A DNA stretch of 64,000 bases from Lineus longissimus (GCF_910592395.1 NC_088325.1:5177501-5241500); one strand, 5' to 3'. Positions 22,283 through 31,440 are shown, counted from the stretch's first letter. The notes: generated by a model from the letters alone, not told the origin. Translations and numbers: made by a program.

Positions 22283-22462
22283 GATACCTCTCGCCTCCCG
22301 TGTCCCTTTCTCGCGCGCCTATTCACAAGACTGTTTTGAGGATGATAATTTCGAGTTGAAAAACTGCCGTTTTAACGTTGACAGCGCCCTCATTACACTG
22401 ACTAGCTACTAGTAATTCCGCCTACTATAAACAGAATTCAACTTAATGTTTTCTCCTCAAAA

Positions 22463-23551
22463 TTAGTTGTCGGCTCGCCTGCGTCTGAAGTGGAGCGTGC
22501 AAAGTACCTTCCCCCACTGAAATTTGACCGGTTCACCTGTCTCGTGGCGTATTTCCAAATCGATTTCATTGAAAAACGACCCATTCAGTGGAAGGTATCG
22601 CGGCCGCACGAAAGCGTGGCTCAGTTGCTTTCCTCGATTCCGCGGATCCACGGGCACGCTCCGCAAAAGCGGGGTGTATACATCACCCACGGGTGTTGAT
22701 TTGACGATGGATGAGTAGATGAACAGGTTGTACGCATTGAATTCCAAGTTTGGCTTGCGGTCTCCCTTGATCAAGTATCGCTTCGCCTGGTTGAGCGGCA
22801 GATTATCGGTGACCAAGCGGGCCGGGCTCACCGGAGCCTCGTCCGTCGAAGGACTCGCTGCCGCCCCTTGTATTTGCCCTTGTCCTTCGGTCGAGGGTGC
22901 GTCCTTTGTCCGCCTAGCGGTAGTTCCTTTGCTACGTTTAGAACGCGACGGTCGTTGCGTTCGCCGTTTGCCCCCAACCACCAATTTGTCTTCGGCAAAG
23001 GGTCCCTTGGTCGTGGCCACCGTTCCTTCGCTAAAAAAAAATTTGGTTCGAGAAAAACCCAACGCTTCGGCTAAATGAGTAGATATTTCTACGGCCTCGC
23101 CCTCGAATAGAATTAGCTGCACGAACCCGGTTGCTGTCATGCGGAATTTTCCGGCCCATATTCTATTCGGTAAGTTCTCAAGGCGGGGTCGCCTCTCGTT
23201 TAAGCCTTGAATTAAATCTTCTACGGTTCCGTAATCCTGCACGGGTAGCCCGGCCGGGAGACAGGCTGTCAATGTCGTCGCCGGTATAAGCGGTTGTCTT
23301 ATGTCCGCTACGGCAACCTTGTATTCGCAACGTTGAGCGGGAAATGGCACTGTCCAGCTGTGCGGGAATGTAATTTCCACCAATGCAACTTCGACTTCGC
23401 CCGGGATTAAGCTGACATCTATGGGCTTCGGCAGCCGAACAACAAACTTGTTGGCTTTATTCTGAGGGAATCCAGCCGCTACCGGTGTATTTGATGGCAA
23501 GACCACAAAGCCTACATTAGTGACATTATGCGGGTCGTTTCTGGCGGCCAT
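22463..23551 (-). CDS. Polinton/adintovirus-associated structural protein, penton-like (362 aa)
   Basis: ATG at 23551. The N-terminal ~75 residues carry the pattern VGFVVLPSNTP ... NKFVVRLPKPIDVS ... VEVALVEITFPHSW. By memory this is the signature of a protein family found beside hexon-like capsid genes in Polinton/Maverick elements of invertebrates and often interpreted as penton or capsid-associated. A Lys/Arg/Ser/Thr-rich low-complexity linker (about residues 195-240) separates this from a C-terminal segment with FNAYNLFIYSSIVKSTPVGD and a final FQWGKVLCTLHFRRRRADN. Intact frame, no frameshift. Assignment to the family is fairly secure; the exact capsid role is inferred. It lies between an intergenic repeat module (23675-24203) and the 94-aa gene. 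Confidence 0.65.
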   Translation of the reverse strand: MAARNDPHNVTNVGFVVLPSNTPVAAGFPQNKANKFVVRLPKPIDVSLIPGEVEVALVEITFPHSWTVPFPAQRCEYKVAVADIRQPLIPATTLTACLPAGLPVQDYGTVEDLIQGLNERRPRLENLPNRIWAGKFRMTATGFVQLILFEGEAVEISTHLAEALGFSRTKFFFSEGTVATTKGPFAEDKLVVGGKRRTQRPSRSKRSKGTTARRTKDAPSTEGQGQIQGAAASPSTDEAPVSPARLVTDNLPLNQAKRYLIKGDRKPNLEFNAYNLFIYSSIVKSTPVGDVYTPLLRSVPVDPRNRGKQLSHAFVRPRYLPLNGSFFNEIDLEIRHETGEPVKFQWGKVLCTLHFRRRRADN

Positions 23552-23743
23552 AATATTTCTTGTTTAATTTTCCGAGATGCGACTCTCAAAAGACGGCAAG
23601 TCGCTGTATTCACAAAGGGCTTTTTGTTGTTGTTGCGCCCTTGACGCTGCAACGTTGCTATAGTTCACCCGGCGAAAATGATGTGTCCCTGACTGGGCAC
23701 TATCAAAATAATATATATTAAATACAACTGTTGTTCAGTTCTG

Positions 23744-23929
23744 ATGAAGATAAAAATGTTCATAATACGATTCGACACCACCCCGGGATTCGACACCCCG
23801 GCTGTGAGCAAACCGAAGAATCGAATAGATTACGGGGCTTTTAAAATTATTCTAGACAATATTATTATTCTTTATTCGATCTACTACGAAAAAGGTTCTA
23901 TCAACGCTTATACAATAATTTCAAACTAG
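23744..23929 (+). CDS. Small ORF inside repeat copy 1 (61 aa), doubtful gene
   Basis: ATG-initiated, opposite strand to the surrounding genes, starting MKIKMFIIRFDTTPGFD and ending INAYTIISN. A homologous 63-aa frame is open in repeat copy 2 (23999-24190) despite a 6-base insertion that keeps the frame. Copy 3 is frameshifted by one missing base and copy 4 is internally deleted. The frame could be chance conservation of a young repeat. Confidence 0.25.
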   Translation: MKIKMFIIRFDTTPGFDTPAVSKPKNRIDYGAFKIILDNIIILYSIYYEKGSINAYTIISN

Positions 23930-23998
23930 AAAATGATGTGTCCCTGACTGGGCACTATCAAATTATTATATATTAAATACAACTGTTGTTCAGTTCTG

Positions 23999-24190
23999 AT
24001 GAAGATAAAAATGTTCATAATACGATTCTACACCACCCCGGGATTCGACACCACCACCCCGGCTGTGAGCAAACCGAAGAATCAAATAGATTACGGGGCT
24101 TTTAAAATTATTCTAGACAATATTATTCTTCTCTATTCGATCTACTACGAAAAAGGTTCTATCAACGCTTATACAATAATTTCAAACTAA
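23999..24190 (+). CDS. Small ORF inside repeat copy 2 (63 aa), doubtful gene
   Basis: Same protein as in copy 1 with four differences, including an in-frame TT insertion (TTTPAV versus TPAV). Hydrophobic Ile/Leu-rich centre (IILDNIILLYSIYY), possibly membrane-active if made. No Kozak or promoter evidence. Confidence 0.25.
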   Translation: MKIKMFIIRFYTTPGFDTTTPAVSKPKNQIDYGAFKIILDNIILLYSIYYEKGSINAYTIISN

Positions 24191-24502
24191 CTACTTCAAA
24201 GGGCCGGGCTCACATTGGTTAAGAACCAAGCTTTCGTTTTTCCCGCCGCTGGACCCAACCCGGTGTGTCCAGATGTCCTTCAGGGCATCGAACGTGGCAG
24301 CGTCTAGCTCGCATTCTCCTTCCTGTCGCCTATCTTTCGAGAAAGCTGCGTTTGAAAAACCTGCTCGCAGATTGCGAATACAAGGACTATTGGGCGCGCA
24401 AGCTGAACATAAATGTCCGAAGGGACATCTCCTGAAGACATCCGATAACTTTTTGGGGGTAGATAGTCCGCAGCAACAGTCTATATCCACTGATTTAGAC
24501 AT
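24191..24502 (-). CDS. Small Cys/His-cluster protein, RING-reminiscent (103 aa)
   Basis: ATG at 24502, 24 bases after the stop of the upstream gene (tight, virus-like spacing). Residues 9-11 are three consecutive Cys (DIDCCCG). About 15 residues later comes RRCPFGHLCSACAPNSPC, i.e. C-x3-H-x-C-x2-C-x5-C. This recalls the second half of RING/SIAH-type zinc fingers (C-x-H-x2-C-x2-C), but the His-to-Cys spacing is one residue short and the first pair is atypical. A structural zinc-binding module is likely; ubiquitin ligase activity is only a suggestion. The C-terminal half has no recognisable motif. Neighbour of a SOCS-box gene. Confidence 0.6.
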   Translation of the reverse strand: MSKSVDIDCCCGLSTPKKLSDVFRRCPFGHLCSACAPNSPCIRNLRAGFSNAAFSKDRRQEGECELDAATFDALKDIWTHRVGSSGGKNESLVLNQCEPGPLK

Positions 24503-24526
24503 TATTTCAATGGGTGATTTGTAAAG

Positions 24527-24979
24527 TCAAACTGCGGTCATGCCGGCTCTGGATAAAACGTAAAGCGTCTTGAGGTATGCGGGGATGAGGTTTGCCTCGA
24601 GCAAATCAAACTCAACGAATTCTTTAGACTGTAGTTCTTGCTTAATATTCTTCAAGATCTCCGCGAAGGGGGGATGAAGTTCAAGTTCGAATTTTCTATA
24701 TTGAGTAAATGCAAATTCAAATAAATTGTCATCGTATTCTGCCCCCTTTGCTAAAGCAAGCTCACAATTGAAAATGAACAGATCTCTGGCATTGACTTTT
24801 GTCGGCAGAACGAAAACGCGCCACTTGGGGGGGTGAAGTTGTCCACATCCAGGCACCAGCAGCTGAGCACAGGAGGAGGGATCGGCGTCCGCTTTTAAAA
24901 ATAACACCATGTCTTTCTCCTGGACGAGAATCGAATTAAAAGGGTATAGACATAGACGTATAGATGTTCCGAGTGACAA
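24527..24979 (-). CDS. Unknown protein of the viral-like block (up to 150 aa)
   Basis: Open frame whose first listed codon is TTG (24979). The first ATG is internal at 24910 (MVLFLKADADPSS), which would give 127 aa, so the true start, or a spliced 5' exon, is unresolved. Mixed alpha/beta composition, with LHPPKWRVFVLPTKVNARDLFIFNCELALAKG in the middle (given here only as a landmark) and a C-terminal helix ending SRAGMTAV. No domain recognised. Co-directional with its neighbours and bounded upstream by the second repeat pair. Confidence 0.55.
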   Translation of the reverse strand: MSLGTSIRLCLYPFNSILVQEKDMVLFLKADADPSSCAQLLVPGCGQLHPPKWRVFVLPTKVNARDLFIFNCELALAKGAEYDDNLFEFAFTQYRKFELELHPPFAEILKNIKQELQSKEFVEFDLLEANLIPAYLKTLYVLSRAGMTAV

Positions 24980-25138
24980 TTGAAGGAAGGGTCTTTGTAG
25001 TCATCAGATTCACACTAGTATATAGACATCGATTGGGAATACACTTTTCTTCTTTCGAATGTCGACATCAAAACCCTGTCGAACCGAATCCCTTAGCGGT
25101 CCTTTCGGTTGGCTCTAGATCTTGAGCGCGTTCCCAGA

Positions 25139-25547
25139 GTAAATACAACTGTTGTTCAGTTCTGATGAAGATAAAAATGTTCATAATACGATTCTACACC
25201 ACCCCGGGATTCGACACCACCATCCCGGCTGTGAGCAAACCGAAGAATCGAATAGATTACGGGGCTTTTAAAATTATTCTAGACAATATTATTCTTCTCT
25301 ATTCGATCTACTACAAAAAGGTTCTATCAACGCTTATACAATAATTTCAAACTAGAAAATGATGTGTCCCTGAATGGACACTATCAAATTATTATATATA
25401 AAATACAACTGTTGTTCAGTTCTGATGAAGATAAAAATGTTCATAATACGATTCTACACCACCCCTGTGAGCAAACCGAAGAATCGAATAGATTACGGGG
25501 CTTTCAAATAAAATTTTAAATAATTTGACTAACTAACTACTTCAAAG
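25139..25547. repeat. Second pair of intergenic repeat modules (copies 3 and 4)
   Basis: Copy 3 (about 25139-25354) lacks the first ~60 bases of the module and one A in the CTACGAAAAAGG box. Copy 4 (about 25355-25547) lacks the CCCGGGATTCGACACC box and most of the 3' half. Like copy 2, copy 4 abuts the stop of a minus-strand gene through ACTACTTCAAAGG. Confidence 0.88.
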
Positions 25548-26447
25548 GGGGGCCGGAATCAACTTATGTACTAAAAAATCTCTGAGATAGAGAGGCAACC
25601 CCAGCTGTTCCGCAGCGCTGGTGGATAGCAGCTGATCAGCAGGATGCAACTGCTGCAGTCGATTCCTGATGGAGAATCGAGCGAGCCGGAGAAGACTTGG
25701 GGGCGACTCGCTACGATTCTTCACCAGGCGCTTCAAGCTAAACAGCGCTGCGAAAAACTCACTGGGTAGCCTCTCAAAACAAATTTTGAGTAAATTTTGG
25801 ATAGATAAAGCAGATTCTTTATCTATCGAAAGCATAAAATCGCCAAATTTCAAGAGCCGAAAAATCATGCTTTCTCGTATTTTCATCGGTTGCCTACACC
25901 ATCTATGAATCAAATTGAACACGGCAGAGGCGGTTTCCGAGAGAAAATATTCTTGAAAATCCGTGTCGGGGAGGAGGATAAATTCCAACCCCCCGATTAG
26001 GACAGATGATTCGGGATCCGTCCCGTAGTCCAGTAGGATGTTAAAGGTCTCGGGACCCCCAAACAGAATCGCCTGCAGGAGAATACTTTTTCTCGAATAC
26101 ACAGAAAAAAATGCGGGATAAACGGCCGTAGCGTTGAAATTGAGGTCGATTTGCGCCTCCCGCACTCTACGACAAAATAAAACTATCAACTCGTCCAGCC
26201 CCCCTCCTCCCGAAACGAGGTCAAATAAAATGGCAGCGCCGTGTCCTCGCGGGGCCAGGGAATCGTGGATAGACTCCTCGTCGAGAAGATACTCCACGTA
26301 TTCCCTGCGCCGGAAAGAAATGGCGCTCCACAAGGCTTCCGCTTTTGTAGTCTCCTCTCCAAACCAATTGTTAGCGGAGTCTTCCGCCCTGCGCATCTCC
26401 AACTCACTAACAGATGACTTTTCGTTAAAGAGTGCGCAGTGGAACAT
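25542..26447 (-). CDS. Ankyrin-like protein with C-terminal SOCS box (301 aa)
   Basis: ATG at 26447. Residues ~30-160 contain degenerate ankyrin-type helices (EALWSAISFRRREYVEYLLD; LLQAILFGGPETFNILLDYG). The last ~55 residues match a SOCS box: a BC-box SLLRLARFSIRNRL (S/T-L-x3-C/A-x3-hydrophobic) followed by a Cul5-box-like LGLPLYLRDFLVHK, close to the LPLPxxLKDFLL ending of ASB-family proteins. SOCS boxes recruit Elongin B/C and Cullin-5 to ubiquitylate targets bound by the ankyrin part. The gene stands inside the Polinton-like block, uninterrupted by introns, and reads like a host-derived ubiquitin adaptor captured by the element. The second Pro of the Cul5 box is absent. It could instead be a host gene trapped by rearrangement. 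Confidence 0.72.
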   Translation of the reverse strand: MFHCALFNEKSSVSELEMRRAEDSANNWFGEETTKAEALWSAISFRRREYVEYLLDEESIHDSLAPRGHGAAILFDLVSGGGGLDELIVLFCRRVREAQIDLNFNATAVYPAFFSVYSRKSILLQAILFGGPETFNILLDYGTDPESSVLIGGLEFILLPDTDFQEYFLSETASAVFNLIHRWCRQPMKIRESMIFRLLKFGDFMLSIDKESALSIQNLLKICFERLPSEFFAALFSLKRLVKNRSESPPSLLRLARFSIRNRLQQLHPADQLLSTSAAEQLGLPLYLRDFLVHKLIPAPL

Positions 26448-26585
26448 CTTGCTGCAAAAATAAGAGAGACAGTTTTAGCTTCGAGCAGACGATAAACGGC
26501 TAAAGCTAACAGTATGATTGTATGGGTGTACCGCGTACATAATGTATATACCTTATTTTTAAAGCGCCCTTTTCAGAAGAATGAT

Positions 26586-26903
26586 TCAAAGGCGCTTTAC
26601 CACTGAGAAGAAGTTATCAATTTGAAAATGCTCTCGGAAAAGCTGACGCTTAACCCGCCTTTTTAAAGAGAGACAAATTGTCCAATCGACGTATGACTGC
26701 AGGCAGGCTATTCCACAATACAGCGCCACCGCCGCCGCCGCCGCCGCGTGACCAAAGTGTTTCTCGTCGTACCGGATTCGCGTCTTTGGAGGGAATAAGC
26801 TGGGTGACTCTTGATGCAGAGCGTAAACCTCTGTTAATTTACTTAATTTAACAGGATTCCTACAATCAGACTTTTGCTTCCTGGCAGCAAGACGCATCCT
26901 CAT
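26586..26903 (-). CDS. Small basic protein with Ala tract, unknown (105 aa)
   Basis: ATG at 26903 (MRMRLAARKQKSDC). Residues ~52-75 form an Ala-rich hydrophobic stretch (HAAAAAAVALYCGIACLQSY) encoded by a (GCC)n-type run, possibly a membrane segment; it is flanked by Lys/Arg-rich regions (SLKRRVKRQLFREHF). No family recognised. Located 139 bp upstream of the SOCS-box gene, same direction. The Ala repeat may be polymorphic. Confidence 0.45.
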   Translation of the reverse strand: MRMRLAARKQKSDCRNPVKLSKLTEVYALHQESPSLFPPKTRIRYDEKHFGHAAAAAAVALYCGIACLQSYVDWTICLSLKRRVKRQLFREHFQIDNFFSVVKRL

Positions 26904-27155
26904 ATGACTATTTACTACTATAGTTCCGTACTAAACAACATCCAACGCGGGTCATCTCTTGTAGAGCAAAAACTATAACAACCCGGTTCTCATGCAAAAA
27001 AAAATGAACCACAACTATCAAATAAATGGGAGGAGTATTTCGTTCTTATTCATTTATTGAACGTACCAAGCAAATTCCCATTAGCAAATGGGAGGTCCGC
27101 TGAAAAAATCTAACATTTAGTGAAGTTTCATGTAGGCCTAATATACGTGAGCGCC

Positions 27156-27410
27156 TCATTTAAAGTTTTCCTCCACAAACTGTGGAATCTTATAGTTTAA
27201 TGTTTTGGCCGCAGAATGCAGCACTCGATCGAATTGGAAAACAGATCTTCGTACAGTTCGTATCTGATCTAACGAGGCGTATTTCCTAAAAATCTTGGGG
27301 CCAATTTTTCGGGTAACGGGCGAAGCCACCCTTCTCGGATGAAAGGGATATTTCCGGCGTAAACCCGAAGCCAATTCGGTTTCCAACCGTGAGCCCGTTT
27401 TTGATGATAG
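27156..27410 (-). CDS. In-frame extension after a UGA-CUA stop (84 aa)
   Basis: Immediately after the TGA (27413-27411) of the lysine-rich gene the same frame stays open for 84 codons beginning CTA, to a TGA at 27158-27156. The extension is Arg-rich (SGLRRKYPFHPRRVASPVTR, then KIGPKIFRKYASLDQ). UGA followed by CUA is the best-known animal read-through context. Alternatives are a recent nonsense mutation or a separate small gene with a non-ATG start. An ATG overlapping the stop (ATGA) opens only a 42-codon frame. Confidence 0.4.
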   Translation of the reverse strand, partial: LSSKTGSRLETELASGLRRKYPFHPRRVASPVTRKIGPKIFRKYASLDQIRTVRRSVFQFDRVLHSAAKTLNYKIPQFVEENFK

Positions 27411-29572
27411 TCATTTGATGTTCTTGATGCCGATCATCGACCGCTTACCTCCAGTCGGGATTTTACCGGGCAAGGTCGGTTTTCGGACGCCCTGCTCCGG
27501 ACCGTTTAAATCGATTTTCTCTCGCTGAAGACGAGCCTCATTCTCACGTTCTTTCTCGGTTTTAGGGAATATTTCAAGCTGCCTTAGTTCTCTTGGCAAC
27601 CGAGAAACAAACAGGCATTTCCCGAGGATCTTATCATTACTTTTAAATTTAAGTTCTCTCTCGGCGCACCCAAAACATTGCCCTTTTTCCCCTTCATTCT
27701 CGTAAACTCGTTGAGCTTTGAGTACGGGAGCAAAAATCTTTTTGGTCAGATCTTTTGCGGACTGAACCTCCGCATCAAACGCGGCCCTATCTAACATTGT
27801 ATAGTTTATGTCTTTGGTATAGTCTTCTACTGCCGAGTGCACAATTGTGCGAAATTCTTTAACTTTTATTAGGGCCTCATCCATGAATTGTGTTGCCTTT
27901 TCGCCAAGAGCGATAGCCTCTTGTTTTCGGGCGTACTCGCTTTCTAGGCACTGAGCCTTATTGACGCGTTTCGCGTACTCTGAAGAGCGTACGAAAACCT
28001 TGTGTTGAACTTCTTTTTCTAAAATTAGCTCAATAAAATGTTCAAAGCCTGCGTTAAAATATTCCCTAAAATTAGCCCGTCCCGTTTCATTTGTTAGATT
28101 AGAATATAAAAATGAGTAGTGATTGGAAAGAAACCGAGTCACGTTGAGTTCAGCCTTGGATAGTGCTAGGTTAGTACGAGCCCGGAGACGATGAAATAAG
28201 GTCCCCTCCTCTGCAGCGTCCGCCTCTTGGCATAAGAAACTGTTGAAGTCTGCTCGCTCGCCCTGCTCGCTGCTATCATCCTCGCTAGTGCTGGGTGGAT
28301 CCGTATCAAACGATGTATTTGAGACGACTTCCTGTGGTGTGGCCACCCCACATCCCTGTACTTGTATAACGGGCGAGGAACATTTTCTGCGCGAGGGTTG
28401 CTGACCCTCTCGATACTTCTTCTTCTTTGATTGAGAGGATTCTTTATCACGCACTCGGTTTTTCGTTGAAGCCCGATGCTCATTTCTTTCGGGTTTAGTT
28501 TTCTTATTTTTCGTCGACGGGGTACAGACCTGCAGAATCAAGCAACAACAAAAAACATGATAGAATATAAGAAAATGATATTGTATTAACAAAACAGAAA
28601 TCTATATGTTGAAAGGTGTATCTTCTGTTTGCCGATTTTATTTAAGTTCAAACGGATCTACGGGGGCATGAGAAATACCCGGTTTTGAAATCAAGAACGA
28701 ATATTATTTGAGTTTAGCAGCGTAAAAACGGAATTTGGCCTATACTCACTTGAAGATGAGATTCACCGCCGTCGACGATACTGCAGACGACTGGCGACGG
28801 TGATGGAGCGCACGGTCGTTCCTTCTCCGCTTGCTGCGAATCTGCGTGTTGGGCCTTAGCCTGAGGGAGATGTTTCGTCTCCGAGTTTGTGAATCGCCCT
28901 TCCCCATCTTCTTCAACAATATGATGTTGTTCTACTCTCCTAGCCCTTTTGGCCTTTTTCTTTTTCTGATGATGAACATCATTTGTACCGACTGGGGCGG
29001 GGGTGGTGGCTTCTTCCTTTAAAGCAATGGTCGGTCCTTCCTCGAGACACATCACTCGCGGCACTGTCTGTAAAATGAAATAAAAGATTATAGTTGTTAA
29101 GATATTTTCATCCCCGCGCGCAAGAAAGAACAAAAAAAAGCAGCGTTAAGGGCTGTGCGACGCATACTGAATGCTTAATACTACAGGTTCCTACCAAAAT
29201 AATGGAATAGGCCCGCATACTCACTTGAAGATGTGATCCCTCGACTGTACATAGGACGGACTGATGATCATGGTCCTCTCTTCGCTTTTTCTTCTTTTTT
29301 TTCTGTGGCTGAGCATCCGGCGCACTAATTGTAGCGAGGGCTGGGGTTTCTTTAGCATTCATGGTCGCGGGGTCCTCCGCGGGCCGCCGTTCGTCGTTTA
29401 AATCATCTTCATCTGCCTCATCATCATCGTCTCCACCATCCCTTTTACGTTTTTGGATCGATTCTCGCCGAGTACCGCTTGTAGGGGCCGGTATCAGGAC
29501 GGGGGCTGCTTCTTCGGTCCTCGCGCCTTGATTGATGACCGAGTCGTCTTCGGAGCACACTTGTGCAACAGA
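27411..29572 (-). CDS. Spliced lysine-rich gene with duplicated exon modules (at least 594 aa)
   Basis: Three exons on the minus strand: 29572-29225 (116 codons), 29067-28750 (106 codons) and 28529-27411. All introns are phase 0 with consensus ends (CTTCAA|GTGAGT twice, acceptors TTTACAG and TTCTGCAG). Exons 1 and 2 are variants of one module: each opens with a V-x2-V/V-C motif, has an acidic/Pro-rich middle and a QKKKKKKRR-type basic run, and ends CTVEGSHLQ or CSIVDGGESHLQ. Exon 3 starts VCTPSTKNKK, has a Lys/Ser-rich nuclear-signal-like N-terminus, then a mostly helical region with FREYFNAGFEHFIELILEKE and a Cys pair (CFGCAERE). Ends at UGA followed by CUA. It probably joins upstream to the frame starting at 30360. 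No family recognised; a nuclear or nucleic-acid-binding role is guessed from composition. Confidence 0.6.
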
Positions 29573-29676
29573 CTGCAAATTGAAATGAATCGAGATTCAG
29601 CTTCGCCGTAATGTCTGCAAAATTGAAAAACTTTTCTCGATAAAAGCCTGATTAAGTTTAAGCTACTCCCGTTTAC

Positions 29677-30360
29677 AGTCCCAGATAAAGCGGCATTATT
29701 GAAAAATCGAATAATTGCTGTAGACTTTTTGTCTCCAGAGGCCGAGTGATTATGATGACGTTGTAAAAAATATATACCTCTTAGTAAGTCCGGGATTTCC
29801 GAGGCGAATGGGCGTTGAATAAACACTAAAATTCCTGTTTCGGCGGTAAATTCGTGAAAAAATTCCTCGAGAGCTAGTAATACTGCATCTTCTCTAGATT
29901 TCACAAAAACCCTGATCAACTGTTTAAACCACACTGCTTGTGGTGAATTCTTCTCAAAACTCAAACCTCCTTGTATCAGTTTAAAAACGGCATCTCTCGA
30001 TTTGAATCGGATTTTTTCACAAATTGTCGTTTTTGGGGCATCCTTCATACGTTCAGAAAAACAAGACACCCTAGCTTCGACGAATCGTAAAATCCACTTG
30101 AATCCTGGTCCGAGCGACCAATACTCAAAATCTTTGACAATATAGATTGACAGAAACCCTGATTTTGAAACACCGATAGTGTAATCGATGAATTGGCGAA
30201 AAGCCCAACCGTTTGAAAGTTTTACTCGAGAGATAAGTCGCTTATTTCCGAAAACATTTTCTAAGTCTACGCACAACTCCCGTCCGGGTGGCTTATCGAA
30301 ATTTATAAGCGTTTGTCCGAGTTTGCAGTTAATTATTGATTTAAGAATGAAAAAACTCAT
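29677..30360 (-). CDS. Unknown protein, probable 5' exon of the lysine-rich gene (228 codons)
   Basis: ATG at 30360 (MSFFILKSIINCKLG), open to beyond 29600. A possible phase-0 donor (GGGACT|GTAAAC, 29677/29676) would splice it to the exon starting at 29572 across a 104-base intron ending TTTGCAG. Left unspliced, the frame runs to 29494 and overlaps that exon out of frame, which looks unnatural. The protein is globular with many aromatic residues (SLGPGFKWILRFVEARVSCF; ALEEFFHEFTAETGILVFIQ). No domain recognised. AG-ended pyrimidine tracts just upstream (GATTTTTCAG, 30379-30370) suggest a spliced 5' UTR. Confidence 0.55.
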
Positions 30361-30439
30361 CTTTTCTGAAAAATCTTAGACCGTTCATTCTGCAAAGACT
30401 CCGCTGCATCAGTTTTCTGAGAAAAAATATTTAACTTAC

Positions 30440-30514
30440 TTGGAAGAGGAATGTTTTTTGGATTAGAACTATTCGACGATCGATCGATCAATAGCAGCAG
30501 CAGTAGAGAAATTC
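30440..30514 (-). CDS. Candidate small exon with Leu run
   Basis: A very strong acceptor (poly-pyrimidine ending CTGCAG, 30520-30515) and donor (CTTCCAA|GTAAGT) bracket 75 bases. One frame is open and reads ISLLLLLLIDRSSNSSNPKN, resembling a signal-peptide core. The upstream donor at TTTCGA|GTAAGT (about 30650) could feed it. How it connects to the downstream exons is not settled; it may be untranslated. Confidence 0.3.
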
Positions 30515-30954
30515 CTGCAGAAAAAAAAAAAGGTTACAATTACACCAGGAAATAAGAAGGATCCCGCAGCTTGTGAGTAGAGTATAATTTCTGCACGGAG
30601 AATAGTTTCCAAAAAAAAAGGAAAGAGGAGAAAGGTTTTGCGATACTTACTCGAAAATGAAGGTCCTTTACTATTAAATACACTAGGAAGAAGAAAACAC
30701 GCGGTGTGAATAATAATAATTGAAAACTGGGGACTGTGTGACTTGGCACGCGTCTAATATCCTCCAATGACACAGATTCTGAGGGAAATGAGCTCTGGGG
30801 CGTTGGTGATACTTCGGCTAGAAGAGATTATTCTGTGACGTCCACAAAAATACCGATCACCATTGGTTTAGAGCGAGCAAAGAATCGTGTCAAGGTCTCG
30901 ATCTGCATTCAGGGGCTCTTCCGAATCGTAATTAGAGCTAATGTTCGCTTTATG

Positions 30955-31440
30955 TCAAATAAATCATGGGTAATGGAGGATTTCATTCCCGCGAGCAAGA
31001 TAAAATTGTCATCAAATGATATATTGATGATTACGAAGCCGGGGTGTTGTTCCCTTTTGCCAATTAAATCATGTTAAATGGAGGATTTCATTCCCGCGAG
31101 CAAGATAAAATTGTCATCAAATGATATATTGATGATTACGAAGCTGGGGTGTTGTTCCTTTTGCCAACTAAATCATGTTAAATGGAGGAACTCAAGGCCG
31201 CGAGCAAGATAAATTCGTCATCAAATGATATATTGATGTTTACTACAAAGGTTTGGCCAACAAAATGCGCTGTAAATGGAGAAACAAAAGTTCACGAGCA
31301 AGACGAAAACCACATCATGCTGTCTATTTCAAGCTGAAGCTGATAACAAAATGCGCTGTAAATGGAGAAACAAAAGGCCACGAGCAAGACGAAAAACACA
31401 TCATGCTGTCTATTTCAAGCTGAAGCTGATCGACTAATAC
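30955..31440. repeat. Tandem repeats, ~110 bp x3 then ~90 bp x2
   Basis: Three units sharing AATGGAGGATTTCATTCCCG, GCGAGCAAGATAAAATTGTC and ATGATATATTGATG are followed by two units with AAATGGAGAAACAAAAG and TGCTGTCTATTTCAAGC. The shared core AAATGGAG...CGAGCAAGA links both types, so the second is a diverged, shortened form of the first. Confidence 0.88.

Larger units (their letters stand above)
23675..24203. repeat. Tandem pair of intergenic repeat modules (copies 1 and 2)
   Basis: Two ~255-270-bp head-to-tail copies beginning AAAATGATGTGTCCCTGACT and ending ATAATTTCAAACTA; copy 2 continues into ACTACTTCAAAGGG at the stop of the next minus-strand gene. Each contains TTGTTCAGTTCTGATGAAG and a CCCCGGGATTCGACACC box. 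Copy 2 has a 6-base in-frame insertion (ACCACC) relative to copy 1. The same module recurs at 25139-25547. Confidence 0.9.

Noticed and set aside
22719-23078. 119-codon plus-strand frame opposite the penton-like gene
   Set aside because: Shadow of the GC-rich minus-strand coding sequence, with no motif of its own.
28166-28483. 105-codon minus-strand frame overlapping lysine-rich exon 3
   Set aside because: Alternative-frame shadow of the exon, with no start or splice support.
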